Source of the DNA: VRUE01 sp963737575
GTDB lineage: Bacteria > Actinomycetota > Thermoleophilia > Solirubrobacterales > 70-9
DNA: 64,000 bases
NCBI GenBank assembly: GCA_963737575.1
Contig: CAVTTJ010000009.1
Span: 434,001-498,000, forward strand
Direction of reading: 5' to 3'
Part shown: in pieces, positions 16,412 through 26,770 of the stretch
How the letters are laid out: every line of letters starts with the position of its first letter
Numbering within the stretch: position 1 is the first letter of the stretch
Notes under the pieces: model-generated
Databases searched by the model: none
What the model was told of the DNA's origin: nothing
The model's input: only the letters and a program-made list of their open reading frames with translations
Program-made: the position numbers and the translations under genes

Positions 16412-17259
16412 TAGCGGGGCCCCCCGGTGAGCACCTGCACGAGGTCGAGGTTTGCCAGGTCGGCGAATGGTCGCACGTGGACCTGCTGGCTTGCCTCCTG
16501 CTCGAGAACCGAGGCCTTGGTGACCTCCCCGACCGGGATCCCGGGCGGGAACAGCGAGGCCAGGCCCTGGGCCCGCCAGCCGGAGGTGACGACAGTCTGG
16601 CCGACTCCGACGGTCTTGGTCGAGTTGATGAAGTCGAGGACGAGATCCTGGGGATCGCCGACCGAGGGCCGGATCACGCCCTGGACGCCCAGCGGCAAGA
16701 CCTTGGCCGAGACCGCGCTCGCGTGGTCGGTGATCAGCTGGACCTGGGCGGAGTTCGGCTGCACCGCGGAGATCTCGCCGACGAGGCCGTCGCCGCTGAT
16801 CACCGGGTCGTCGACGACCGCGCCGTCGCCGCTGCCGACGTCGATTGCGACCGAGGAGTGCCAGACGGTCGGCGAGCGGGCGATGACCCGCCCGGTCACC
16901 GGTTCGAATTCCGAGGTCGCGATCACGGGGTCGCGGTCGAGTTCCAGCAGCTTGCGCAGCTGGCCGTTCTCCTGGATCGCCTCCTGGCCGGCTACCGCCT
17001 GAGTCCTTGCCTGTTCCAGTTCTTCGGAAAGGCGGCTGTTTTCGCCGCGGGCTTCGAAGGTCTTATCGAACCAGTCGACAAGGTCGCGGGCCGGCTTCAG
17101 CGCCCGGTTGGCGACGCCCTCGAGCGGGCTGAAGATCGTGCTGACGCCGTCCTGGATGCTGCCCGACCCGTGCCCGTAGGAGATCGTCAGGAGCAGGAAG
17201 CTGCCGAGTATGAGAAGCGTCAGTACCGCCCTACGGCGGCGAACTTGCTTGCGATACAC
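16411..17259 (-). CDS. mreC: Rod-shape protein MreC
   Basis: 282 residues: one N-terminal membrane helix (LTLLILGSFLLLTISY), a coiled coil at about 65-100 and two beta-barrel domains with the MreC motif SPTVWHSSVAIDVGSGDG. It sits outside the membrane and activates PBP2. It starts with GTG, 35 nt after mreB. Confidence 0.93.
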   Translation of the reverse strand: MYRKQVRRRRAVLTLLILGSFLLLTISYGHGSGSIQDGVSTIFSPLEGVANRALKPARDLVDWFDKTFEARGENSRLSEELEQARTQAVAGQEAIQENGQLRKLLELDRDPVIATSEFEPVTGRVIARSPTVWHSSVAIDVGSGDGAVVDDPVISGDGLVGEISAVQPNSAQVQLITDHASAVSAKVLPLGVQGVIRPSVGDPQDLVLDFINSTKTVGVGQTVVTSGWRAQGLASLFPPGIPVGEVTKASVLEQEASQQVHVRPFADLANLDLVQVLTGGPR

Positions 17260-17294
17260 GAGGTGGCCCTAACTCAGTTGTTTGTCGGTGACCG

Positions 17295-18344
17295 CTAGGC
17301 ATAGCGTGCGGCACCCGAGTTCATCTTGCTGGCGCGATGGATCGCCTCAAACTCCTCCAACGAGATGCCGGAGCCGACCGCCACGCACGTGAGCGGTGAC
17401 TCTGCCAGTTGGCACGGCATCTGGCACTCGTCCCTAAGCCGTTGTTCGAGCCCTTGCAGGAGGGCGCCGCCCCCCGCCAGGGTGATTCCCCTGTCCATGA
17501 TGTCGCCGGCGAGCTCCGGCGGCGTGCGGTCGAGGGTGTCCTTCACGGCGTCGATGATGTGACCGATCGGTTCCTCGAGGGCCTCACGAACCTCAGCCGA
17601 GCCGAGGGTGATCGTTTTCGGCAGGCCGGAGACGAGGTCACGCCCGCGGATCTCGACCTCGACCTCCTCTGAGAGCGGCGACGCCGAGCCGGCCTCGAGC
17701 TTGACCTCCTCGGCCGTCTGGGTGCCGATCGCCAGTTTGTAGGTCTGTTTGCAGTGCTGGACGATCGCCTCATCGAGCTCGTCGCCCCCGACCCTGATCG
17801 ATTGCGAGACGACGATCCCGCCGAGCGAGATCACCGCGACCTCGGTGGTGCCGCCGCCGACGTCGACGATCATCGACCCGGTCGGCTCGGCGACCGGGAG
17901 GCCGGCGCCGATCGCCGCCGCCATCGGCTCCTCGATCAGGAACGCCTTCCGCGCCCCGGCCGAGAGACATGCCTCCTCAACCGCCCGCTTCTCGACCCCG
18001 GTCACCCCGGACGGGACGCAGACGACGACCCGCGGATGGGCGAAGCGGTTGGAGTGGACGCGCTTGATGAAGTGCCGCAGCATCTGCTCGGTGACGTCGA
18101 AGTCCGCGATCACACCGTCCTTCAACGGCCGGATCGCGGTGATCGTCCCCGGCGTGCGCCCCAGCATTCGCTTCGCTTCGACGCCCACCGCGTGGACCTG
18201 GCCGTTGCGCGAGTCGATCGCCACCACCGACGGCTCCGAGAGCACGATGCCGCGGCCACGCACGTATACGAGGGTGTTGGCCGTGCCGAGGTCGACGGCC
18301 ATGTCGCGGCCACCAAGACCGGTGAGATTGCTGAATAGACCCAT
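17295..18344 (-). CDS. mreB: Actin-like rod-shape protein MreB
   Basis: 349 residues. It is a bacterial actin that forms membrane-bound filaments directing cell-wall insertion. ATP-binding motifs are DLGTANTLVYVRGRG (phosphate 1), DVGGGTTEVAVISLGG (phosphate 2) and LAGGGALLQGLEQRL (adenosine). It is the first gene of mreB-mreC-mreD-mrdA-rodA. There is no obvious Shine-Dalgarno before the ATG. Confidence 0.97.
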   Translation of the reverse strand: MGLFSNLTGLGGRDMAVDLGTANTLVYVRGRGIVLSEPSVVAIDSRNGQVHAVGVEAKRMLGRTPGTITAIRPLKDGVIADFDVTEQMLRHFIKRVHSNRFAHPRVVVCVPSGVTGVEKRAVEEACLSAGARKAFLIEEPMAAAIGAGLPVAEPTGSMIVDVGGGTTEVAVISLGGIVVSQSIRVGGDELDEAIVQHCKQTYKLAIGTQTAEEVKLEAGSASPLSEEVEVEIRGRDLVSGLPKTITLGSAEVREALEEPIGHIIDAVKDTLDRTPPELAGDIMDRGITLAGGGALLQGLEQRLRDECQMPCQLAESPLTCVAVGSGISLEEFEAIHRASKMNSGAARYA

Positions 18345-18401
18345 TCGGTGAAGGAGAAGCTTCGGGCAATCATCCCAGATGCTTCTTAAATGCCCTGCAG
18401 C

Positions 18402-18956
18402 TCAGCCCAGCCGAAACAATTCCGGCGCGAGCTCGAACAGCAGCCCGACCGGCAAACCGACCACATTCGAGACGCTTCCCTCGATCCGCGCGACGAGCGT
18501 CGACCCGAGTGTCTGGATCGCGTAGCCGCCCGATCGCCCCCGCCACTCGCCGAACTCGACGTAGCGCTCCTTCTCGGCGTCGCCGAGCTCGCGGAACTCG
18601 ACCGTCGTCCGCTCGAGGCCCGAGCGCTCCTCGCCCTCGGCCAGCACCACCAGTCCGCTGACCACCTCGTGGGCGCGCCCAGAGAGCAGGTCGAGGTAGC
18701 TCCTTGCGGCCTCGGCGTCGGCCGGTTTTCCGAGCGCCCGCCCGTCGATTGCGACATCGGTGTCGCAGGCGATCACGAGCCCGGCGGCCTCGGCGGCACG
18801 CGCCTTGCGGCGGGCGTTCTCGACGACCTCGACGTCGGGGTCTCCCCCGCTCAGCTCCTCGACCCCGGGGACGACGACCTCGAAGGAGACGCCGAGCTTC
18901 TCGAGGATCTCCCGGCGCTGGGGCGAGCCGGATGCTAGGACAGCTCGGGGAACCAG
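18402..18956 (-). CDS. maf: Maf-like nucleotide pyrophosphatase
   Basis: About 184 residues. Maf proteins hydrolyse non-canonical or modified nucleoside triphosphates. The N-terminal signature VLASGSPQRREIL is encoded upstream of the first ATG-like codon, with VIACDTDVAIDG (catalytic acidic residues), GYAIQTLGS and NVVGLP further on. The N-terminal signature has no ATG, GTG or TTG before it. The start given is CTG at 18954-18956, which lies inside the ndk 3' end (22-nt overlap). A start at the later internal GTG (MIACDTD) would remove the conserved substrate-binding loop and is rejected. Confidence 0.85.
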   Translation of the reverse strand: MVPRAVLASGSPQRREILEKLGVSFEVVVPGVEELSGGDPDVEVVENARRKARAAEAAGLVIACDTDVAIDGRALGKPADAEAARSYLDLLSGRAHEVVSGLVVLAEGEERSGLERTTVEFRELGDAEKERYVEFGEWRGRSGGYAIQTLGSTLVARIEGSVSNVVGLPVGLLFELAPELFRLG

Positions 18957-19342
18957 ATCCCGATCTCGCGCTCCGCCGACTCGTCGGAGTCGGACCCGTG
19001 GACCATGTTGTATGTCACCTCGAGCGCGAAGTCGCCGCGGATCGAGCCCGTGGCGGCCTCGACCGGGTTGGTGGCGCCGATCACCTGGCGCGCGGCCGGC
19101 ACGGCTTCCGCCCCCTCGAGGACCATCGCGACCAGGGGCCCGCCGGTGATGAAGTTGACGAGCTCTCCGAAGAACGGCTTCTCGGAGTGCTCGGCGTAGT
19201 GGGAGTTCGCGATTACCTCGTCGGCCTGCATCAGCTTCAGCGCCTTTATCCGCAGCCCCTTGCGCTCGAAACGTGCGATCACCTCGCCGCTGAGGGCGCG
19301 CTGGAAAGCATCAGGCTTGACGAGGATCAGGGTCCGGCTCAC
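18935..19342 (-). CDS. ndk: Nucleoside diphosphate kinase
   Basis: 135 residues from GTG at 19340-19342, preceded by AAAGGAG at 8 nt. It balances NTP and dNTP pools by phosphate transfer through a phospho-histidine; the active-site His is in YNMVHGSDS. TLILVKPDAFQR and GPLVAMVLEG are diagnostic. The frame is open further upstream inside the zinc-ribbon gene, but conserved sequence begins at this GTG. Confidence 0.96.
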   Translation of the reverse strand: MSRTLILVKPDAFQRALSGEVIARFERKGLRIKALKLMQADEVIANSHYAEHSEKPFFGELVNFITGGPLVAMVLEGAEAVPAARQVIGATNPVEAATGSIRGDFALEVTYNMVHGSDSDESAEREIGIWFPELS

Positions 19343-19931
19343 GTTCTGTGCTCCTTTGCGTTCGTTGCTGGGACGGCGGTCCCTGACTGGCGCCGGCCGC
19401 GGGCTCTTTCGCGGCGGGGGCTTTTTTCCGCCTCGCGGCGGCGGGCTGGCGTTTCTGGGACGTCGAGCGTTTGGCGGTCCGCTCGCGGGAGCGGACCGGC
19501 GTCTCGCAATAGGGGCACAGTGACCAGCGTGGATCGACGGGCTTGCCGCAGCTCTGGCACGGGTTCTTGAGGCGGCGCTGACAATTGGGACAGCGCAGAT
19601 ATGTCCTCTCGATCGGGAACTCGCACTGCGGGCAGGAACTCTCCTCGAGCTGCCGGACCCGCAGCTCGGCGGCTTTGATCTCGAGCTCGCGCTCATGCGC
19701 GTCCTCGAGGAACTCCGGCGGCCGCAGGATCGCGTAGACGGCGGTCCCGATGTAGGGGATGAAGGAGGCGATCGTCGCGCAGGCGACGAGGAAGGGGTCG
19801 GAGACGCGGCGGCGGGCGTCGAGGAAGGTGAAGACGATCAGCGCCAGCCAGACGACGACCAGCATTAGGATGAACAGGTTGACGACCAGGTTGAGGCCGT
19901 CGTTGCTGATGCCGAAGATCGCTGGGGTCAT
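19311..19931 (-). CDS. Membrane protein with double zinc ribbon
   Basis: 206 residues. Two membrane helices lie at about 12-36 and 48-68, followed by a charged helix. Four CxxC pairs follow (CPQC, CPNC, CQSC, CPYC) between about residues 99 and 143, forming two zinc ribbons of the zinc_ribbon type, and then a basic/proline-rich tail. Function is unknown. It overlaps the ndk start by 32 nt, so it is probably co-transcribed with ndk and maf. Confidence 0.75.
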   Translation of the reverse strand: MTPAIFGISNDGLNLVVNLFILMLVVVWLALIVFTFLDARRRVSDPFLVACATIASFIPYIGTAVYAILRPPEFLEDAHERELEIKAAELRVRQLEESSCPQCEFPIERTYLRCPNCQRRLKNPCQSCGKPVDPRWSLCPYCETPVRSRERTAKRSTSQKRQPAAARRKKAPAAKEPAAGASQGPPSQQRTQRSTEREPDPDPRQA

Positions 19932-19998
19932 GGTCTGGGGCTCGCCGGAGGGGGCGGTGAGTCTACTTCGCCACGTGCACCGCTAACCCTGTCCAAAA

Positions 19999-20121
19999 CT
20001 AGAGAAACAGCCTGCCGAAGAGGAATCCGAGGCCGAAGAAGATGAGGATCACGGCCGCCACCACGGCGGCGACCAGGGCCATCATCGACAGCAGTTCGCT
20101 GCCGGCGCTCTTAGAGCTCAT
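19999..20121 (-). CDS. Small single-helix membrane protein (40 aa)
   Basis: ATG at 20119-20121 opens a 40-residue frame. A polar N terminus (MSSKSAGSELLSMM) is followed by about 22 hydrophobic residues (VAAVVAAVILIFFGLGFLFG) and the end RLFL. It lies between the lipoprotein gene and the zinc-ribbon gene on the same strand. Evidence is the length and clean hydrophobicity only. The function is unknown. Confidence 0.5.
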   Translation of the reverse strand: MSSKSAGSELLSMMALVAAVVAAVILIFFGLGFLFGRLFL

Positions 20122-20154
20122 GCAAAGTCACGCATGAATCGTCGCACGTTCGGC

Positions 20155-20391
20155 TCAGTAGCTGGTTCTGGCCTGCCCCAAGCCGACTTCGATGTCACGT
20201 TCGCGGAGCTCGCCGAGCACGGATTCGACCTTGGCGATCGACATTCCCCGGTGGAGCGAACGGATCTTCCGGTCGAGCTGCCTGGGACCGATTGACACCT
20301 CGTCTTCCGTCGCACCGCCCCCGCAGCCTGACGCGGCGACGAAGCCGAATCCAGCGATGAAAACAGCCAAAACTGGCGTCAGCCTGCCCAC
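20155..20391 (-). CDS. Small lipoprotein with BamE/SmpA-like motif
   Basis: 78 residues with a lipoprotein signal peptide (FIAGFGFVAASGC; the lipobox Cys precedes three glycines). A single short domain, RSLHRGMSIAKVESVLGEL, resembles the GMsxxeVxxxLG helix of SmpA/BamE-fold proteins. No outer membrane is expected here, so a cell-surface role distinct from BamE is inferred. It lies upstream of the small membrane protein and downstream of folC. Confidence 0.6.
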   Translation of the reverse strand: MGRLTPVLAVFIAGFGFVAASGCGGGATEDEVSIGPRQLDRKIRSLHRGMSIAKVESVLGELRERDIEVGLGQARTSY

Positions 20392-20501
20392 GGCGGGAGC
20401 TTAAATCGCAGCGGACCACGGATGGAGCCTCGACCTCTATTCCTCCCGTGTGACTTTCCGTCGCTATTCGAGGGAAACTCACACTGGAAGCCGGGCCGGG
20501 G

Positions 20502-21749
20502 TCAGCCCGCGAGGGCGGCCCGGGCCGGCGCCAGCAGGTAATGCGAGCCGGTGACGAGGAGGGTGCCGCCGGCCGCCTCGGCGAGCTGCCGCGACCTTGC
20601 GAGGGCCTCGGCCAGGCGCGGCTCGGCCTCGGCCTCGAGGCCGGCGGAGCGAGAGATCCGGGCCAGGTCCGTGGCCGGATGCGAGGAGGCGCCGGGCCGG
20701 CCCTGCGAGTGCAGCGTCTCGGCCGGGATCTCGGTGCAGACGACCCGATCGAGAACGGGCGCCAGGGCGGCGACCGCCCCGGCCGCGTCCTTGTCGGAGA
20801 GCATCGCCAGACAGGCAGTCACGGCCCCCGGCCCCGCGACCTCGGGCAGCGCCTCGGCGAGCGCCGCCGCCGCGTCGACGTTGTGGGCGGCGTCGAGGTA
20901 GGTCGGCGGCTCCTCGGCGACGAGCTCGAGCCGCCCGGGGACGCTGACCCCGGCGGCGACCGCGGCGACGAGCGCGGGGTCGAGAGGGCCGTGGAACGCC
21001 ATGGCCGCGGCCATGGCGAGGGCGAGATTGCGGCGCTGGAACCGGCCCCGGGCCCGCAGGGCGATCCCCTCGCCTGGGTCCTCGGGCGCCAGCACCAGCT
21101 CCGCCCCACGCTCGGCGGCGGTCCGCTCGGCCTGCCCGCGAACGGGGTCGGAGACCCGGCCCAGGACGAGGGTCGTGTGGTCGCGCAGGACGGCGAGCTT
21201 CTCGGCGGCGATCTGCTCCTCGGTATCCCCCAGCCACTCGGTGTGGTCGAGGCCGACCGAGGTCAGCACCGTCACCCGCGAGGGAATCGTGTTCGTCGCG
21301 TCGAGCCTCCCCCCGAGCCCGGCCTCGATCACGCCGACGTCGACACGGGCGGCCGCGAAGGCGAGGAAGCCGGCGGCGGTCGCGACCTCGAACTGGGTCA
21401 CCGCTTCACCGAGGCTGCGGCCTACGACCTCGGCCCCCTCCGCCGCCCGCCCGACCGCGGCGGCGAACTCCTCCGGCCCGATCTCGGCCCCGCGGATCAG
21501 GATCCGTTCCGACCAGCGCTCGAGGTGCGGGGAGACCATCGCCCCGGCGCTGACACCATGGGCCCCGAGCAGGGCCGCGGTCATCCTCGTCACCGAGGAC
21601 TTGCCGTTGGTGCCGACCACGTGGATCGACGCGAAGCGGTGCTGGGGCATCCCCAGCAGGGCGTTCAGACGGTGCATCCGCTCGAGCCCGAGCCTCCACC
21701 CGATCGGCTCGAGCGAGTCGAGGTAGGCCTCGGGGTCGACCGCCGTTAT
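20502..21749 (-). CDS. folC: Folylpolyglutamate/dihydrofolate synthase
   Basis: 415 residues from ATA at 21747-21749. It adds glutamate to folates. The P-loop is VVGTNGKSSVTRM, with GVIEAGLGGRLDATN and TYLDAAHN diagnostic of Mur-ligase-type FolC. Family sequence (EAYLDSLEPIGWRLGLERM) extends upstream of the first ATG, yet no ATG, GTG or TTG is in frame before it. AGGAG lies 8 nt before an ATA that overlaps the valS stop (ATAA), giving MTAVDPEAYLDSL if ATA initiates. A start at the internal ATG (21677) would cut about 24 conserved residues. Confidence 0.9.
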   Translation of the reverse strand: MTAVDPEAYLDSLEPIGWRLGLERMHRLNALLGMPQHRFASIHVVGTNGKSSVTRMTAALLGAHGVSAGAMVSPHLERWSERILIRGAEIGPEEFAAAVGRAAEGAEVVGRSLGEAVTQFEVATAAGFLAFAAARVDVGVIEAGLGGRLDATNTIPSRVTVLTSVGLDHTEWLGDTEEQIAAEKLAVLRDHTTLVLGRVSDPVRGQAERTAAERGAELVLAPEDPGEGIALRARGRFQRRNLALAMAAAMAFHGPLDPALVAAVAAGVSVPGRLELVAEEPPTYLDAAHNVDAAAALAEALPEVAGPGAVTACLAMLSDKDAAGAVAALAPVLDRVVCTEIPAETLHSQGRPGASSHPATDLARISRSAGLEAEAEPRLAEALARSRQLAEAAGGTLLVTGSHYLLAPARAALAG

Positions 21750-24306
21750 TCGGACAGCTCCTGCAGCTCGGCGCTGTAGCGGTCGAGCTTCTCGCGCTCC
21801 TCCTCGACCACCTCGGCCGGGGCGTTGGCGACGAAGCGCTCGTTGGCGAGTTTGCCCTCGGACCTGGCGACCTCGCCGCGAAGCTCCTCGCGGCGCGCCT
21901 CGACGCGGGCACGGATGGCGACGGCGTCGATCGCGGCCGACTCGAGGACCCGCACGGGGCCGACCGCCGCCACCTGCTCTCCCTCATTCCCGGCGAACTC
22001 GAAGCGGGCGAGGCGGCCGACGAACTCCGCCGGCTCGACTCCCTCGGCGCTGGCCGGGAGCACCGTCGCCGCCGGCGCCTCGACCAGGTCGCGCCACGCT
22101 CGCAGCCTGCGCGTCAGCTCGATTCCCGTCGCGACCTCCTCCTCGGCGGCTGGGTCGATCAGCGACTCATCGGGCGTCGGGAACTCGTGGACCGCGAGGT
22201 GGCCGCGGCGCCCCGGGTGGTAGGACCAGATCTCCTCGGTGACGAACGGCATCATCGGGTGCAGCAGCGCGAGGACGCGCTCCAGGACCCAGAGCAGGTT
22301 CGCCGAGACCTCATCCTCGCCCTCGTAGAGGCGGGGCTTGACCATCTCCAGGTACCAGTCGCAGAGCTCGGACCAGAAGAACGCGTAGGCCCCTGGGCCG
22401 CGTGAGCGAAGTCGTAGGCCTCGAGCCTCTCGGTGACCGAGGCGATCGTCCGCTCCAGCCGCGACAGGATCCACCGGTCCTCGGGCGTCACCGGGCTCGG
22501 CATCCCTGACCCTGATTTGCAATTCAGCAGGATCAGGCGGCTCGCGTTCCAGAGCTTGTTCGTGAGGTCGGCCCCCTGCTGGACCTTGGCGTCGGAGAAG
22601 CGGACGTCCTGGGTCGAGGACATCGCCAGCAGCCCGAAGCGGAGCGCGTCGGCGCCGTGGTTGTCGATCTCATCGAGCGGGTCGACCCCGGTCCCGAGGC
22701 TCTTCGACATCCGCCGCCCGTCGCGCGCCTGGATCACCGAGTGGACGTAGACGTCGCGGAACGGGACGTCACCGGGGAACTCGATCCCCATCATGATCAT
22801 CCGCGCCACCCAGAGGAAGAGAATCTCGCGCGCGGTGGTGAGAAAGCTGGTCGGGTAGAAGGCGCGCAGCTCCCGCGTCTCGTCGGGCCAGCCGAGCGTC
22901 GCAAACGGCCAGATCGCCGAGCTGAACCAGGTGTCGAGGACGTCCTCCTCCTGACGCAGCTCGCCGCCGCAGGCGCCGCAACGCTCGGGCGGCTCCTCGG
23001 CGACGAACGTCTCCTCGCACGCGTCGCAGTACCAGACCGGGATCCGGTGCCCCCACCAGAGCTGGCGCGAGATGCACCAGGGCCGGATCTCGCCCATCCA
23101 GTCGAGGTAGACCCGCTTCCACCGCGAGGGGACGATCCTGACCGCATCGCTCTCGACGGCCTCGATCGCCGGCGCCGCCAGCTCGTCCATCCGGCAGAAC
23201 CACTGCAGCGAGATCAGCGGCTCGATCCGCTCACCGGAGCGATGGGAGAACGGGACCGAGTGGACGTAGGCCTCCTCGGCCCGGATCGCTCCCTCCTCGC
23301 GGAGCGCCGCGACCACCTTCTCCTGGGCCTCGGCGACGGTGAGGCCGGCGAAGCGCTCTCCCGCCTCATCGGTCATCCGGCCGTCGGGTCCGATGACGCC
23401 GATCTCCTCGAGCCCGTGGGCACGTCCGATCTCGAAGTCGTTGACGTCGTGGCCCGGCGTGATCTTCAGAGCCCCGGTGCCGAACTCGGGGTCGACGTGG
23501 TCATCGGCGATGATCGGCAGCCGCCTCCCGACCAGCGGCAGCAGGCAGTGGCCGCCGACGAGGTCGGCGTAGCGATCGTCGCCCGGGTTGACGGCTACGG
23601 CGGTGTCGGCGAGCATCGTCTCGGGGCGGACCGTCGCCACCGTCAGCACGCGGTCGGAGCCCTCGATCGGGTACTCGATCGAGTAGAGGACGTCCTCCAC
23701 CTCGCGGTTCTCCACCTCGAGATCGGAGATCGCCGAGTGGGTTCCCGGGTCCCAGTTGACCATGTAGTTGTCGCGGTAGATGTAGCCCTTGTCGAAGAGC
23801 TGCTTGAAGACCCGGTAGACGGCGCGGACGTAGCCGGAGTCGAGGGTGAAGCGCTCGCGCTCGTAGTCGCAGGAGGCGCCGAGGCGCTTGTACTGCTCGA
23901 CGATCTGCGCCCCGTACTCCTCTTTCCACGCCCAGACCCGCTTGACGAACGCCTCGCGGCCGAGCTCCCGGCGCGACGTGCCCTCGGCGCGGAGCATTTT
24001 CTCGACCACCGCCTGGGTCGCGATCCCGGCATGGTCGGTGCCGAGGATCCAGAGGGTGTTGCGGCCGCGCATCCGGCTCATCCGCACCAGCGTGTCCTGC
24101 ATCGACCCGTTCAGCGCATGCCCCATGTGGAGGGCCCCGGTCACGTTCGGCGGCGGGATCGCCACCGAGAAGTTCTCCTCCGGCGTCCCCTCGGCCGCCG
24201 GGTGGAAATAGCCGCCGTCAAGCCACTCGGCGAGGACTCGCCGCTCGACCTCCGCAGGCTCGTAGCGGGTCCTCGCTTCCAGCGCCTCTCGCCGCTCTTC
24301 GCTCAC
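21746..24306 (-). CDS. valS: Valyl-tRNA synthetase, interrupted by a one-base frameshift
   Basis: It charges tRNA-Val. The first frame (GTG start at 24306) carries PPPNVTGALHMGH (HIGH motif), the editing domain, zinc-ribbon-like cysteines (CDAC and CGAC) and GRRMSKSLGTG (KMSKS). It breaks after FAHAAQG near 22,393. The anticodon-binding and C-terminal coiled-coil parts (AYAFFWSELCDWYLEMVKPR to the end) continue in a shifted frame. Restoring one base in the C4 run at 22390-22393 rejoins them perfectly. The gene is normally essential, so an assembly error is the simplest explanation. It ends overlapping the folC start. Confidence 0.9.
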
Positions 24307-24323
24307 GAGCGGCGAGTTTAGTT

Positions 24324-25613
<1,290 letters not shown>

Positions 25614-25620
25614 CGGGATC

Positions 25621-25628
25621 TCCTCCTT
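25621..25628 (-). promoter_or_regulatory. Shine-Dalgarno that fixes the clpX CTG start
   Basis: AAGGAGGA on the minus strand, separated by 7 nt (GATCCCG) from the CTG codon at 25611-25613. It is an almost perfect anti-16S match at optimal spacing, and no standard start codon lies within range, so it supports CTG initiation. Confidence 0.8.
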
Positions 25629-25738
25629 GCGGGGACGGTAGGGGTCTACCGGCTTCGCGCGCCCACGCAGTTTAGACGGGCTCGCGATCCGGCCTCCGGT
25701 TTGCAGGGATTACGTCATCCCGGCCGCGGTCCCTCCCC

Positions 25739-26233
25739 GTGAGCGCAAACGCCCAGGCTCCCCTATCGTGCGAGGAGATGGCGACGATCGAGCCGATCAG
25801 CGCGGAGCAGTTCGAGACGCTGCTGCCGATGATCGCCGCCTACCAGCGCTTCTACGAAGTCGACGACATCGATGGGGAGCGGAACCGCGCGTTCTTCTCG
25901 CGCTTCATCGACCCCAGCGAGGACGGGACCCTGATCGGCGCCTGGGACGACGGACGGCTGCTCGGATACGCGTGCCTCTACTGGCACAAGAGCTCACTCG
26001 CCGCCGCCGACACGGTGCTGATGAACGACCTCTTCGTCGACGCCGATGCCCGCGGCCAGGGGGTCGGCCGGGCCCTGATCGAGGCCTCCGCCGAGATCGC
26101 ACGCGCACGCGGGGCCCACAGCCTCGAGTGGTCGACCGCGCCCGATAACCACACCGCGCAACTGCTCTACGACACGACGGGGGCCGGGCGCAGCGAATGG
26201 GTCGAGTACGAGCTGCCGGTCGACGGTTCGTGA
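25739..26233 (+). CDS. GNAT-family N-acetyltransferase
   Basis: About 151-164 residues. The acetyl-CoA-binding motif A is MNDLFVDADARGQGVGRALI (R/Q-x-x-G-x-G/A pattern) and the C-terminal LEWSTAPDNHTAQLLYD matches motif B. The substrate is unknown. The frame opens with GTG at 25739, but ATG at 25778 (MATIEPISAEQF) gives the family-like N terminus. It overlaps the next GNAT gene by GTGA, so the two acetyltransferases are translationally coupled. Confidence 0.85.
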   Translation: MSANAQAPLSCEEMATIEPISAEQFETLLPMIAAYQRFYEVDDIDGERNRAFFSRFIDPSEDGTLIGAWDDGRLLGYACLYWHKSSLAAADTVLMNDLFVDADARGQGVGRALIEASAEIARARGAHSLEWSTAPDNHTAQLLYDTTGAGRSEWVEYELPVDGS

Positions 26234-26704
26234 GCGTCGAGTTCGAGGCGCGGGACCCCGACGACCCGCTGGTCCTCGAGCTCTACGCCGACTTCATCCG
26301 CGAGACCGACACCGAGCTCGGCCTCGATGTCGTCGAGTCCGAGCTGGCCGCCGGCCCGCCCCGCGACCTGACCCCGCCCGACGGGTCGATGCTCCTCGCA
26401 CTGCGCGGCGGCGAGCCCGCCGCGATCGGCGGCGTCCGCCACCTCGACACCGACGTGGCCGAGGTGAAGAGCATGTACGTGGTGCCCGAGCACCGCGGCG
26501 CCGGGCTCGCCGGCCACGATGTTGCGCAGGCTCGAGGCGATCGCGCGCGACCGCGGCTGTCTCGCGACCAGGCTCGACACCTCCGCCTACCTGACCCCGG
26601 CGGTCGCCCTCTATCGCTCCTGCGGATATCGCGAGGTGCCCGACTACAACGGCAATCCCAAAGCCGATCTCTGGTTCGAACGTAGGTCAAACGTCCAGGA
26701 GTGA
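26230..26704 (+). CDS. GNAT-family N-acetyltransferase, frameshifted
   Basis: GTG at 26230 overlaps the TGA of the preceding GNAT gene. The first frame carries the N-terminal half up to the acetyl-CoA loop, SMYVVPEHRGAGLAG. The rest of motif A and the C terminus (MLRRLEAIARDRGCLATRLD, then ALYRSCGYREVPDYNGNP) lie in another frame beginning at about 26,519. Dropping one C in the GGCC at about 26512-26515 would fuse them as RGAGLAGTMLRRLEAI, a normal GNAT sequence. It is either a sequencing or assembly error or a recent pseudogene. Confidence 0.75.
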
Positions 26705-26770
26705 TCAGACCTTCTTAATCAATTCCGCGCCCGACCGATACCGGTTTTCGACGACAAACGGAGGTGGGAA

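Noticed and set aside
18776..18776. Start of maf at the first standard start codon (MIACDTD)
   Set aside because: It would delete the conserved N-terminal phosphate-binding loop that is clearly encoded upstream in the same frame.
20541..21779. Long plus-strand open frame of about 400 codons opposite folC
   Set aside because: It is a shadow of folC caused by high GC. Composition is Arg/Gly/Asp-rich with no family features, and the opposite strand carries a complete conserved enzyme. The same applies to the large plus-strand frames opposite valS (22657-24321), clpX (24375-25742) and rne (11186-12169).
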